From: Massilia sp. CF038
Lineage (GTDB): Bacteria > Pseudomonadota > Gammaproteobacteria > Burkholderiales > Burkholderiaceae_D
Length of the DNA stretch: 64,000 nt
Reading direction: 5' to 3'
NCBI RefSeq assembly: GCF_900129765.1
Contig: NZ_FQWU01000007.1
Location: 37,704-101,703, forward strand
Below the pieces are notes generated by a model. It was not told the DNA's origin. It made no database searches and saw only the letters and a list, made by a program, of their open reading frames with translations. A program made the translations under genes and the position numbers. Shown here piece by piece: positions 33,996 to 42,403 of the stretch (position 1 is the first letter of the stretch; each line of letters begins with the position of its first letter).

Positions 33996-34010
33996 CACAG
34001 GAGAAATGCA

Positions 34011-34397
34011 ATGCGCGAAAAGGAAGCCTACCGGCTGTATCACATTGAATTGTTTTCAGGGCTGGCGATTTATACCGTGCTGCTGGTGGTGGCGCTGCGT
34101 TACAGCGCGGCCCTGCCCGAAGGCATGTTGCGCATCGCGCTGATGGTGAGCCCGATGATTGGCTTCGGCCTGGGCGTGCGCGCCATTGCACGCCAGCTGG
34201 CCCGCAGCGACGAATATATTCGGCTGCGCACGCTGGAGGCGGTCGCCATTGCCGCCGCCGTGACGGCCGGCCTGACCTTTACCTACGGCTTTCTGGAAAA
34301 CACGGGCATGCCGAGGTTATCGATGTTCACGGTCTGGCCCCTGATGGGCGCAGTGTGGGGTGTGGTGGTGATTCTGCGCCGCGTGCTGAACCGATGA
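34011..34397 (+). CDS. Small membrane protein paired with XRE regulator
   Basis: 128 residues with four predicted membrane helices (LFSGLAIYTVLLVVAL; LRIALMVSPMIGFGLGV; VAIAAAVTAGLTFTYGF; VWPLMGAVWGVVVIL) and a short conserved-looking loop ARSDEYIRLRTLEA. AGGAGA precedes the ATG. Its stop overlaps the start of the XRE regulator gene (ATGA), a common arrangement for small membrane protein/Cro-like regulator pairs. It may be a sensor or anchor for that regulator. Family not certain. Confidence 0.75.
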   Translation: MREKEAYRLYHIELFSGLAIYTVLLVVALRYSAALPEGMLRIALMVSPMIGFGLGVRAIARQLARSDEYIRLRTLEAVAIAAAVTAGLTFTYGFLENTGMPRLSMFTVWPLMGAVWGVVVILRRVLNR

Positions 34398-34588
34398 AAA
34401 ACACCGTCCGCGAATTGCGCGCCGAACGGGGCTGGAGCCAGGCTCACCTGGCCGACCTGCTGGAAGTGTCGCGCCAGACCATCAATGCGATCGAGACCGG
34501 CAAGTACGACCCCAGTCTGCCGCTGGCGTTCAGTATTGCCCGGCTGTTTGCCCAGCCGATCGAAGCGATTTTTTCCGATTCAAAATAA
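34394..34588 (+). CDS. XRE/Cro-type helix-turn-helix regulator
   Basis: 64-residue stand-alone DNA-binding protein made only of an HTH_3 domain: RAERGWSQAHLADLLEVSRQ is the classic helix-turn-helix, followed by TINAIETGKYDPSLPLA. Translationally coupled to the membrane protein gene by ATGA overlap. This short YozG-like class often regulates its own operon, and the nested dyad at 33938-33995 is the obvious candidate target. Confidence 0.92.
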   Translation: MKNTVRELRAERGWSQAHLADLLEVSRQTINAIETGKYDPSLPLAFSIARLFAQPIEAIFSDSK

Positions 34589-34607
34589 GACCACCCAAGG
34601 AGACTGT

Positions 34608-35546
34608 ATGCACCGCACCATCTTGATTGCCGCCATGCTCGCCCTGTTCGCACCGCTGTCTGGCATCGCCACTGAAGCGATCCCGCCAGTGACTGCCAGC
34701 GCCAGCGCTAAGTCAGCGGAAAAATTTACCGTTGGCCCCATGCTGGTCGAACGCCACGGCAGCACCGGCAGTCCGATGATTCTCATTCCCGGCCTGTCCA
34801 GCGGCCCTTACGTGTGGGACGATCTGGTGCGCGAATTCGGCAAGGAACATGTGCTCTATCTGGTCACGCTGCCAGGCTTTCACGGTCAGAGCGCCGTGGG
34901 CGGCGACCTGGTTGCTGGCGTCGATACCTGGTTGGGCGAATTGATTGCGACCCGCAAACTCGTCAAACCAATTCTTGTCGGTCACAGCCTGGGCGCCACG
35001 TTCTCGTTTGCCTATGCAGAAAATCATGCTGAGCAAATCGGCGGCGTGATCGCCATTGACGGCCTGCCAGTCATGCCGGGCACAGAGAATTTGCAGCTGG
35101 CACAGCGCCCCGCCATGGCCAACGGCATGCGCGCGCGCATGGCCGGCGTCACCCGCGACAGCTTTGCAGCGCAGCAGAAGTCGTTCATGCATAGCCCGTT
35201 CGGGGTGATGGACAGTGCCAATGCCGACCGTCTCGCCGCCAGCAGCGCGCTCAGCGATCCCGCCGCCGTGACCGAATACATGGCACAAGTCGTGGCGCTT
35301 GACCTGCGCAGCGGCTTGCCGAAGATTCGCGTGCCGGTGTTGATGATTGCGCCGTTTCACGAGGCGGACATGATCGCTGCCGGCATGCCCATGCGCGCGG
35401 CCGACAAGGCTGCGTACTACAAAGGCTTGCTGGCAGGTACGCCGAAGCTGCAGGTGGTGACGGTGTCGCCAGCGCGGCATTTCGCCATGATCGATCAGCC
35501 GCAACAAGTGCGTGAGGCCATTCGCGCGTATCTGAAAGCGCAGTAA
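34608..35546 (+). CDS. Exported alpha/beta hydrolase
   Basis: 312-residue alpha/beta-hydrolase fold enzyme. Start at 34608 has AAGGAGA upstream and gives a signal peptide (ILIAAMLALFAPLSGIATEA). The nucleophile elbow is GHSLGATFS; the catalytic histidine is probably in SPARHFAMIDQP, and the oxyanion region lies in ILIPGLSSGPYVW. It follows the XRE gene by 19 bases on the same strand and so may belong to that operon. Substrate unknown; family members include esterases and haloperoxidase-like enzymes. Confidence 0.88.
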   Translation: MHRTILIAAMLALFAPLSGIATEAIPPVTASASAKSAEKFTVGPMLVERHGSTGSPMILIPGLSSGPYVWDDLVREFGKEHVLYLVTLPGFHGQSAVGGDLVAGVDTWLGELIATRKLVKPILVGHSLGATFSFAYAENHAEQIGGVIAIDGLPVMPGTENLQLAQRPAMANGMRARMAGVTRDSFAAQQKSFMHSPFGVMDSANADRLAASSALSDPAAVTEYMAQVVALDLRSGLPKIRVPVLMIAPFHEADMIAAGMPMRAADKAAYYKGLLAGTPKLQVVTVSPARHFAMIDQPQQVREAIRAYLKAQ

Positions 35547-35552
35547 GCGGTC

Positions 35553-36110
35553 CTAGGCGGCCTCGTCAAGCGACAGTGCCAGCGTACCGGCATACGCAAA
35601 CGCGAAGCCGAGCAGCGGCAGCGACATGCACACCGCAAACCGGTAGCCGCTGCCCTCAACGCACTTGCTGGCGATCAGGCGGGGCAGACACCAGGCTGGC
35701 AGCGGCAGGCCACGAATGCGGCTGTCGCGGTGCTGCCAGTGCCAGCCGCCGTCGACAATGTCCACGCCTAGCCGCAACGCCACTGGCCCGGTCTGTTCGA
35801 GCCAGTGGCCTGTTGGATAGTGCCCGACCGGAAGAAATAGCGAACTGAAGCTCGACTGCCCATCGAAGCTGCGCTCCCAGTGCAGCACGCCATCGCGGGC
35901 ATGGATCGCGACGCGGAGATGATGGTCCGCACCGGACGTGGGCACGCCTGTGCGGTGCGCGATGCGCCGTCCCAGCATGCCTGCAAGACCGCTGCCGAAG
36001 CGGATCTGAACCGGGCCCGACAGCACGCCACCAGTGCGGTGCAAGCGCTGCAGCAAGGGATGCAGTTGCTGGAAAGCGGTGCCGAACCAGTGCTCGACAA
36101 TGTCGCTCAT
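35553..36110 (-). CDS. DUF4166 domain protein
   Basis: 185 residues. Start at 36110 (MSDIVEHWFGTAFQQLHPLL) overlaps the CPBP gene stop by ATGA, indicating co-translation; the longer open frame upstream runs through the CPBP gene and is not used. The sequence matches the DUF4166 pattern (LHPLLQRLHRTGG, RIAHRTGVPTSGADHHLRV, WERSFDG.SSFSS, LPAWCLPRL). The function of DUF4166 is not known to me. A C-terminal hydrophobic stretch (LPLLGFAFAYAGTLAL) may associate with the membrane. Confidence 0.75.
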   Translation of the reverse strand: MSDIVEHWFGTAFQQLHPLLQRLHRTGGVLSGPVQIRFGSGLAGMLGRRIAHRTGVPTSGADHHLRVAIHARDGVLHWERSFDGQSSFSSLFLPVGHYPTGHWLEQTGPVALRLGVDIVDGGWHWQHRDSRIRGLPLPAWCLPRLIASKCVEGSGYRFAVCMSLPLLGFAFAYAGTLALSLDEAA

Positions 36111-36898
36111 TTGGCCGGCAACACGCGCCGCAGCACGTACATACCCGCGCCCGCCAACAGGAAACAGGCAGCCAGGGTGAACGCGGCGTTGCCGCTGATG
36201 GCTGCATCGGCCCATTCTGCCCCGGTTAATCCAATTGCCAGCAGCAAGCTGTTGTAGACCGCGTGCAGCACGATGCAAGGCACGAGCGATTTGGTGCGTT
36301 GATACAGCCAGGCCAGGAACAGACCCAGAATGAAGGCGGCCGTGAATTGGTACACGTTCATGTGGGCGGCGCCGAAAATGGCTGCCGAAGCAAAAATTGA
36401 AATCCAGCGCGGATATTGCAACAGGAAGCTGCGCAAGATGATGCCGCGAAACAGCATCTCTTCAAGAACCGGCGCCAGCAGGCAGGTGATGATGATGGAA
36501 CCGACGCTGCCCGACCCCATCTCCTTGAACATGTCCATCTGGGATGGCGACAGGGGAAACAGCCGGACCACGATCTCGAGCAGAAAGCCGACCACCATGA
36601 TCAGGGCCGGCACCGTCAGCAGGATGGCCGGCACTATCAGCGCCAGCGATGCGCCAGCCTGGGACGCCGATGAGTGAAACAGTTCGCGGTAGCTCAGCCC
36701 CTTGTATTCCATGAGGAAGGTGAAAATCAGCCCATTGCTGACGATCATCATCATCCCCGCGATATCACGGGGTTCCAGCCCCATCGCGCCGCGCATATCG
36801 TACATGGCGCTGCCGATGATGTACTCGACCAGCATCAGCGCCGCCATCAGCATCACGCCTTCTAAGGCGTTGGGAAACTTTTCGTTTTTTTCGATCAT
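36107..36898 (-). CDS. CPBP family intramembrane glutamic endopeptidase
   Basis: 263 residues with about eight membrane helices. The CPBP (Rce1/CAAX-like) motifs are present: EEMLFRG (EExxxR), FGAAHMNVYQF (FxxxH) and the later histidine in CIVLHAVYN. Such proteins cleave membrane substrates or process peptides such as bacteriocins. Start at 36898 (MIEKNEKFPNAL); upstream codons to 36985 are not convincing. Overlaps the DUF4166 gene by four bases. A preceding four-helix protein gene lies 90 bases upstream on the same strand. Confidence 0.88.
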   Translation of the reverse strand: MIEKNEKFPNALEGVMLMAALMLVEYIIGSAMYDMRGAMGLEPRDIAGMMMIVSNGLIFTFLMEYKGLSYRELFHSSASQAGASLALIVPAILLTVPALIMVVGFLLEIVVRLFPLSPSQMDMFKEMGSGSVGSIIITCLLAPVLEEMLFRGIILRSFLLQYPRWISIFASAAIFGAAHMNVYQFTAAFILGLFLAWLYQRTKSLVPCIVLHAVYNSLLLAIGLTGAEWADAAISGNAAFTLAACFLLAGAGMYVLRRVLPAK

Positions 36899-36988
36899 GT
36901 GCGTGCGAGTCGATTCATGCAAATATGGAAATGATAGTTGCCATTTTACAGCAGCAGTTTCCTGCTTCCGACGCGCGAATGCCAAGCC

Positions 36989-37456
36989 TCATTGTGCTTT
37001 TTCTGTCGCCTCCGCTTGCAGCAAATGGTAGGCGGCGACGGCGCGCCACAGAACAACGATGGCGACTGCCCAGCCGAGTATCAGCGGATTGAGGAGGATA
37101 AAACAAATGACCGTCACGCCCCAGCCGGACCGTTGCAAGCCCGCGCTCTGCAATTTGTACTGGATGATGCAGGCGCTCCACATCAGCACCAAATAGTTGA
37201 GTGCGATGGCAAGTCCAAGATGTCTAAGGTCACCGCTGAAGAAGGGGCGCACCGCCATGAACTGGTCCCATACAAGGACCAGCGAAATCAGATACAAGCT
37301 AAAACAAGCGCCAAAAACGCAGAGATAAGGCGTCAGACCGAGCTGTGCCCAGGTTGGCAAGGCGCGCCGGGAAAAGAGGGCCTGTTTGCTAACTGACACT
37401 TGGCCGTTCGCACGGTTTTGCGCCAGCCGGTCTGCCAGCGTGGGGGTGATCGACAT
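36989..37456 (-). CDS. Hypothetical four-helix membrane protein
   Basis: 155 residues. Start at 37456 (MSITPTLADRLAQ) is preceded by AAGGAT; the open frame extends to 37846 without a ribosome site. Hydrophobic segments lie at about 46-68, 86-103, 116-138 and possibly 139-150, and the C-terminus is charged. I recognise no domain. It lies upstream of the CPBP protease gene on the same strand and could share its transcript. Confidence 0.65.
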   Translation of the reverse strand: MSITPTLADRLAQNRANGQVSVSKQALFSRRALPTWAQLGLTPYLCVFGACFSLYLISLVLVWDQFMAVRPFFSGDLRHLGLAIALNYLVLMWSACIIQYKLQSAGLQRSGWGVTVICFILLNPLILGWAVAIVVLWRAVAAYHLLQAEATEKAQ

Positions 37457-37572
37457 GAGATCCTTGGAATGCATTGGACAAGAGCTGCCGTGTTCATTAT
37501 ATTTGAACAACATTGGCAGCAGGGCAGAATCTGTCCTTGGCCGTAATGCGCAAATCGTCCTGGAGGTGACTG

Positions 37573-39120
37573 ATGTTTCGCGTGCCGAACCGGAGTGCCT
37601 TGCCGCTCTTGACCTTGCTGGCCCTGCCGCTTGCCAGCCTTGCCCAGACAGGCGTGATTGACACCGGCAGCGGCCCGGTGCAAGGCGTACTGCAGAACGA
37701 GATCGCAATCTTTCGCGGCCTGCCCTTTGCGGCCCCGCCAGTGGGCGCGCTGCGCTGGGAAGCGCCCCAGCCGCCCGCGCCATGGACCGCGGTGCGCGAG
37801 GCGGGAACGTCCCGCCCCGCTTGCTACCAGAAGCCTGGTCTGTCACTGGAAGGGGGCGGCGACCCCGGTCAGCTCTCTGAAGATTGTCTCTATCTGAACG
37901 TGTTCAGCAAGAACCCCGATCCGGCTGCCAGGATGCCTGTCATGGTCTGGATCCATGGTGGTGCGCTGATCTTCGGGGCCGGCAGTTTGCCGCTGTACGA
38001 CGGCAGTGCGCTGGCGCGCCGTGGTGCGGTCGTCGTGACCATCAATTACCGCCTGGGCCCATTGGGCTTTTTTGCCCATCCTGCCCTGGAGCGTCAGCGG
38101 CCTGGCGGTTCGGTCAATTTCGGCCTGCTCGACCAGATAGCGGCGCTGCAGTGGGTACAGAAGAACATTGCCGCCTTTGGCGGCGATCCGGCCAGAGTGA
38201 CCGTGTTTGGCCAGTCGGCAGGCGCGCAGAGTGTGCTGGCCTTGATGGCCTCGCCGCTGGCAAAGAATTTGTTCAGTGGCGCCATTGCGCAAAGCCCGTA
38301 CGGCGTTCCCAGCAATAAGCGTGCGAAAGCGCTCGCCAGCGGCAATGCTGTTGCCAGCGCGCTTGGCTTGCCTGGCGCGCAAACCAGCGTCGCCGCACTG
38401 AAGGCGATCCCGGCCGAACGCCTGGCGGCCCTGGAGGGCAAGGGCTTGTCGCTGGCGCCCGGCTTTATTGTCGGCGATGCCGCGGTACCGGTCCCCATCT
38501 TGCAAGCGTTTCAGCAAGGCCGCGAAGCGAAGGTGCCGCTTATCATTGGCAATACCAGCAATGATGCCAGCGTCGCGCTGGCCTTTGGCATCGACCCGGC
38601 GGACCTGATCAAGCAGTTGGGCAAGGCACGTGTGCTGGTCAAGCCGCTGTATCCCGGCGTCAATGATGATCGCCAATTGGGGCGGGAAGTCGCGCGCGAT
38701 GTCGTGTTCAGCGCGTTTGCGCGCCGCATCGCTTATCTGCACAGCAAAACGTCGCCCACCTGGCGCTACTATTTTAGTCACGGCGCCACCGCCTCACCAA
38801 ACGCCGATGGTGTTGGCCACGGCGGTGAGGTGCCATTCGTGATGGGTACGACCGCCGCGTGCGATTGTCTTGGCGGTCCTGCCACGGCGGCTGATCTGGC
38901 GGTGGAACAACGCGTGGGGAACCGCTGGTTTCAGTTCGCGGCCAGTAAAAAACCGGACGGCGCGATCGGGTGGGAACAGGATGGCCGCCTGCGCGCCATG
39001 GCGCTTGAAATCGGCACCGAAGACAGCTTGCGCCCCGCATTCATGCGGGCGCGGCTCGATGCCTTTATTACGGGCTTGAATATTGCAGCCGCACGGGCCA
39101 GCAGGAAGCCGGCAGATTAA
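37573..39120 (+). CDS. Type-B carboxylesterase/lipase, exported
   Basis: 515-residue carboxylesterase family protein. A signal peptide (LLTLLALPLASLAQT) precedes GVIDTGSGPVQGV. Hallmarks are FRGLPFAAPPVGALRW, EDCLYLNVF, the oxyanion WIHGGALIFGAG and the nucleophile elbow FGQSAGAQS (Ser about residue 214). The charge-relay histidine is probably in GVGHGGEVPFV. GGAGGTGA precedes the ATG. The ester substrate is unknown. No co-transcribed neighbours; the next gene is convergent and starts directly at its stop. Confidence 0.92.
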   Translation: MFRVPNRSALPLLTLLALPLASLAQTGVIDTGSGPVQGVLQNEIAIFRGLPFAAPPVGALRWEAPQPPAPWTAVREAGTSRPACYQKPGLSLEGGGDPGQLSEDCLYLNVFSKNPDPAARMPVMVWIHGGALIFGAGSLPLYDGSALARRGAVVVTINYRLGPLGFFAHPALERQRPGGSVNFGLLDQIAALQWVQKNIAAFGGDPARVTVFGQSAGAQSVLALMASPLAKNLFSGAIAQSPYGVPSNKRAKALASGNAVASALGLPGAQTSVAALKAIPAERLAALEGKGLSLAPGFIVGDAAVPVPILQAFQQGREAKVPLIIGNTSNDASVALAFGIDPADLIKQLGKARVLVKPLYPGVNDDRQLGREVARDVVFSAFARRIAYLHSKTSPTWRYYFSHGATASPNADGVGHGGEVPFVMGTTAACDCLGGPATAADLAVEQRVGNRWFQFAASKKPDGAIGWEQDGRLRAMALEIGTEDSLRPAFMRARLDAFITGLNIAAARASRKPAD

Positions 39121-39492
39121 TCACACGACCGTCCCTGCGGCGATGACGGGCCAATATGCGGCAATCGCGGTCAACAAAAACACCAGCAAGGCGCCGGCCA
39201 TACCGAACCAGCCGCCTTGTCTTGGGCCGCGCACAAGGGCCATCAGCAGCACCAGCACTGGCAGCAGCCAATAGCCGGAGTGGTATTGCATGACCAGCCG
39301 CGTGAGCAGCGGCTGATCCATGCCAAAACCCGATTGCACTTCCTGAAAAGCGGGCAGCACATGCGGTGGAGCCCAGGCCACAAAAACCGACAGGGCCAAC
39401 CCGACGAAAAAAATTAAGCAGGTAAGAAGAATGCGCGGTACGCGCGAGGATGCGGACGTCGCTGACGACGTAGGCTGCATGGATGGGGACAT
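39121..39492 (-). CDS. Hypothetical membrane protein
   Basis: 123 residues with three predicted membrane helices (ILLTCLIFFVGLALSVFVAW; YWLLPVLVLLMALV; WFGMAGALLVFLLTAIAAYW) and a conserved-looking loop containing SGFGMDQPLLTRLVMQYH. No ribosome site is obvious at 39492; an in-frame ATG at 39480 is an alternative start. I do not recognise the family. Its stop abuts the esterase stop, so the two genes converge. Confidence 0.6.
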   Translation of the reverse strand: MSPSMQPTSSATSASSRVPRILLTCLIFFVGLALSVFVAWAPPHVLPAFQEVQSGFGMDQPLLTRLVMQYHSGYWLLPVLVLLMALVRGPRQGGWFGMAGALLVFLLTAIAAYWPVIAAGTVV

Positions 39493-39518
39493 GGGAATTT
39501 TCAGGTTGGTAGGGTGCG

Positions 39519-39875
39519 TTATTGTTCTTGTGCGAAGCGCAGCCGGTTGCCGTCCGGATCAGTGAGCACGAACTCGATTGTGTCCCAGGGCGTCGGCGTC
39601 GGCGGCTGATCGGCCACCACACCCTTGCTGGCGAAGTCGGCATAGCAAGCCAGGGCATCCGGTATTAACAAGTAAACCGCGCCCCCGACCTGGCAATCGC
39701 CTGCATGCTCGGTCAAAAACAAGGTCTGGCCGGCGCGCGTTATTTGCAGGAACAGCGGGAAGCCAGGTTCGAATTGGTGCTCCCAATCGACAGTAAAACC
39801 TAAGCCATCGATATAGAAAGCGCGGCTGCGCTTGGCATTGGTAATGCGCAGTTGTGGGATCACGGTTTGGGTCAT
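39519..39875 (-). CDS. VOC/glyoxalase-bleomycin resistance family protein
   Basis: 118 residues of a single vicinal-oxygen-chelate domain: VIPQLRITNAKRSRAFYIDG at the start and VLTDPDGNRLRFAQE at the end, as in bleomycin-resistance-type proteins that bind hydrophobic or metal-chelating compounds as dimers. Start at 39875 follows GAAAGACG; an upstream extension to 39950 seems non-coding. The substrate cannot be inferred. It sits in a strip of small accessory genes. Confidence 0.85.
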   Translation of the reverse strand: MTQTVIPQLRITNAKRSRAFYIDGLGFTVDWEHQFEPGFPLFLQITRAGQTLFLTEHAGDCQVGGAVYLLIPDALACYADFASKGVVADQPPTPTPWDTIEFVLTDPDGNRLRFAQEQ

Positions 39876-39895
39876 TACGTCTTTCAGTTCAAAGC

Positions 39896-40243
39896 TTAGC
39901 TGCGACATTTGATGGGCATATCCCTGGCAGGCGCACCGACGCACTCCCATACCGGTTTTCCCGAATTGACCGACAGGGTTAACACGAGCATGCGTCCGTT
40001 GTTCCCGCCTTTTAACAAAATCAGCCCCCGTTTATCAGCCCTGTATAGGGTGACTTTGCTATCCTTGAATTCGGGCTGAGAAATCGCTTCATTTTTTTCG
40101 ATCGCGCGCTGAACTGGTTCGAGTTGGGCCAGCCACGCAACCGTCTCCGCGCGCGCGCGGAAATCGGTATACAAGGGGGCGAACACCGCACACACGGCAA
40201 CTACCGCCAAGGTGCTTACAACACCTTTGAGATACGACTTCAT
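39896..40243 (-). CDS. Hypothetical protein, possibly divergent pilin-like
   Basis: 115 residues. An N-terminal hydrophobic helix (VVSTLAVVAVCAVFAPLYTD) is followed by an amphipathic helix (FRARAETVAWLAQLEPVQRA) and a beta-rich C-terminus ending WECVGAPARDMPIKCRS. The order of helix, RA-rich segment and C-terminal W.C...P..C pair resembles type IV pilin-like proteins, but the cleavage motif (G-F-T-L-x-E) is absent. Function unknown; the pilin comparison is my inference. Confidence 0.55.
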   Translation of the reverse strand: MKSYLKGVVSTLAVVAVCAVFAPLYTDFRARAETVAWLAQLEPVQRAIEKNEAISQPEFKDSKVTLYRADKRGLILLKGGNNGRMLVLTLSVNSGKPVWECVGAPARDMPIKCRS

Positions 40244-40275
40244 GTCTTCCTTTCTGCTTGAGACAAGCCGCGCGC

Positions 40276-41019
40276 TTAGATGGGTGCGGCCATCGCCCGA
40301 TTGAAATACACCAGGGGCCGGTCTTGCCGGATGCGGTAAATCTGCGCTGGCCGGTTGCTGCCGTGGCGCTGTTTGCCCGCTACGGGCTCCAGAAAGTCGC
40401 CTTCCTTGATCCGCTTGCGGAAAGCACTCTTGTCTACCTGGCGGCCCAGAATAAGTTCAAATACCTGCTGCAAATCGGAGAGGGTAAATTCGGGGGCCAG
40501 CAAGTGCACGGGCAGCGACGTATATTCGACCTTGCTGCGCAGGCGTTGCAAGGCGGTTTCAATAATCACAGCGTGATCAAAGGCCAGATCGACTGCCTCG
40601 CTCAGGCCCGCCACAGGCTGCCACACGGCAGCGGTGCTGCCGCTTCCCGGCACCAGTTGCACGTCTGCCGAATCGATCAGCGCGAAATAGGCAAATGTTG
40701 CGGACCAGCCCCGTGGATCGCGGGTCGCACTGCCGAAGCCCTGCAATTGCTCGATGTAAGGCGCGGCCACGCCCGTCTTTTCGCGCAGCTTGCGTAATGC
40801 CGTGGCGTCGAGATCGGCATCCTGACGCATATCGATAAATCCGCCTGGCAGCGCCCACTTGCCCTTGGACGGGTGTTCGCCACGCTCAATCAACAGCACA
40901 TGCAGGGCTTGATCGCGCAAAGTGAAAATCACCAGATCGACACTGGTCAGGGGCACGTCGAAGTCGTGGATATTGTAGGTGCGCAGGAATTCCTGTTCGC
41001 TTGCCGCCTTCTTTTGCAT
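40276..41019 (-). CDS. NUDIX-domain transcriptional regulator, NrtR-like
   Basis: About 247 residues: a NUDIX domain (residues about 20-150) followed by a winged-helix domain (FTLSDLQQVFELILGRQVDK, AFRKRIKEGDFLEPV). This architecture matches the NrtR family, regulators of NAD and sugar metabolism that sense ADP-ribose-like ligands. The Nudix box is degenerate (GGFIDMRQDADLDATALRKL then REKTG instead of REUxEExGU), so hydrolysis is unlikely and ligand sensing more plausible. Start at 41019 has GAGAG upstream; an ATG at 41058 is an alternative. No NAD genes are adjacent; candidate operators lie upstream. Confidence 0.8.
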   Translation of the reverse strand: MQKKAASEQEFLRTYNIHDFDVPLTSVDLVIFTLRDQALHVLLIERGEHPSKGKWALPGGFIDMRQDADLDATALRKLREKTGVAAPYIEQLQGFGSATRDPRGWSATFAYFALIDSADVQLVPGSGSTAAVWQPVAGLSEAVDLAFDHAVIIETALQRLRSKVEYTSLPVHLLAPEFTLSDLQQVFELILGRQVDKSAFRKRIKEGDFLEPVAGKQRHGSNRPAQIYRIRQDRPLVYFNRAMAAPI

Positions 41020-41080
41020 GTTCGCTCTCGCTACGTCAGGCTTGGATTGTACGTCCATCAGCGAGTTAATGGCAATTGAG

Positions 41081-41110
41081 AACTAAGTTAGTTGTGATTA
41101 AACACTAAGT
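41081..41110. promoter_or_regulatory. Candidate operator of the NUDIX regulator
   Basis: A perfect palindrome AACTAAGTTAGTT (41081-41093) contains ACTAAGT, which recurs at 41104-41110, 22 bases (about two helix turns) away. The pair lies between the NUDIX regulator and the divergent 2OG oxygenase gene. Confidence 0.45.
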
Positions 41111-41161
41111 AGAATATGATTTGGGCAGCAATCGCTTTTTCATCTAATTACGGTATTTGAT

Positions 41162-41716
41162 ATGACCACCGCCTTGCACGTCACCCGGCTCGATTCCGGC
41201 GTCATCACAATCGAAAATTTTCTTACGGCGGCCGAGTGCCAGCGCTATATCGACCATGGCGAGACGATCGGTTACGTACCGTCTGAAGTCAATCTGCCGG
41301 GCGGCTCGCGCCGTGCCGAGGAAATCCGCAACAATGACCGCGTCCTTTACGATGACCCGACACTGGCAAGCCGCTTGTTCGAGCGCGCCCGTCCGCTATT
41401 GCCCGAACAGATAGGCGATTGCCGGCTGCATGGATTTAACGAGCGTATGCGTTTCTATCGTTACGGGCCGAACGAGTACTTCAAATGGCATCGGGACGGT
41501 TCATTCGCGCCCTCGCCCGAGGTGGCCAGTTTGCTTACCTTCATGATCTATCTGAATGACGGCTTCGAAGGCGGGGACACCGAGTTCAAATCCGGGGTCG
41601 TCACACCGGCGGCCGGCATGGCCTTGATTTTTCCGCACCGTTTGCTGCATCAGGGCGCGGCAGTGTGCAGCGGGACCAAATATGTACTGCGTACGGATGT
41701 CATGTACAGGCAATAA
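41162..41716 (+). CDS. 2OG-Fe(II) oxygenase, prolyl-4-hydroxylase-like
   Basis: 184-residue single-domain dioxygenase. The iron triad HxD...H is in YFKWHRDGSF and LLHQGAAVCSGTKYVLRTDV, with the 2-oxoglutarate-binding positively charged residue in KYVLRTDVMY. The FYRYGPNEYFKWHRDG block is typical of prolyl-4-hydroxylase-type (2OG-FeII_Oxy_3) proteins. Substrate unknown. It is divergent from the NUDIX regulator and followed closely by a DUF4291 gene. Confidence 0.88.
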   Translation: MTTALHVTRLDSGVITIENFLTAAECQRYIDHGETIGYVPSEVNLPGGSRRAEEIRNNDRVLYDDPTLASRLFERARPLLPEQIGDCRLHGFNERMRFYRYGPNEYFKWHRDGSFAPSPEVASLLTFMIYLNDGFEGGDTEFKSGVVTPAAGMALIFPHRLLHQGAAVCSGTKYVLRTDVMYRQ

Positions 41717-41773
41717 AAACTGGTGCGCTCGATAAGTAAGCGCCCTTACAACTAACACCAAACAAGAACAAAC

Positions 41774-42403
41774 ATGAGGAACACAATACAAGCACAACAC
41801 GAAATTCGCGCCGTCTACGACGCCACCACGATCCGCGTGTACCAGGCTTATTCCGACCCAATCGCGGACACTGCGCTGGCGCAGGGCACCTTCGTCGCAC
41901 CACCATTTTCGATGTCACGCATGACCTGGATAAAGCCCTCTTTTCTGTGGATGATGTACCGGGCCGGATGGGGATTGAAGGATCAAGGCCAGAAGCGCAT
42001 TCTCGCCATCGACATCACGCGCGAAGGATTTGAATGGGCGCTGGCAAACAGCTGCCTCAGCCACCCGGATGCAGCACTCACGGCGGCGCAATGGAAGACC
42101 ATGAAGGCGGCCGCGCCAGTTCGAATTCAATGGGATCCGGAGCGTGATTTGCAGCTGCAGCGGCTCGATTACCGCGCGATCCAGATTGGCATTTCTGGCG
42201 AAGCTGTCAAGCGCTATGTGCACGACTGGATTTGCAAGATCGAGGATGTAACCCCGCTGGCGCATGCGGTTCATGCCCTTGTGCTGGACGGCCGGTTCGA
42301 TGAAGCGCAAGCGCTCTTGCCGTTGGAACGCAGCTACCCCTGGGATCCACGATTCTGGCTAGGCGAGGGCCACACTGAGAACGACTCCCCGATGAACGCC
42401 TAG
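41774..42403 (+). CDS. DUF4291 family protein
   Basis: 209 residues, the typical size of DUF4291 proteins. Characteristic segments are IRAVYDATTIRVYQAYSD, FSMSRMTWIKPSFLWMMYR, KRILAIDITREGFEWAL and VRIQWDPERDL. Function of the family is unknown to me. It starts 57 bases after the 2OG oxygenase stop on the same strand. Its stop overlaps the convergent AcpH gene end by four bases. Confidence 0.9.
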   Translation: MRNTIQAQHEIRAVYDATTIRVYQAYSDPIADTALAQGTFVAPPFSMSRMTWIKPSFLWMMYRAGWGLKDQGQKRILAIDITREGFEWALANSCLSHPDAALTAAQWKTMKAAAPVRIQWDPERDLQLQRLDYRAIQIGISGEAVKRYVHDWICKIEDVTPLAHAVHALVLDGRFDEAQALLPLERSYPWDPRFWLGEGHTENDSPMNA

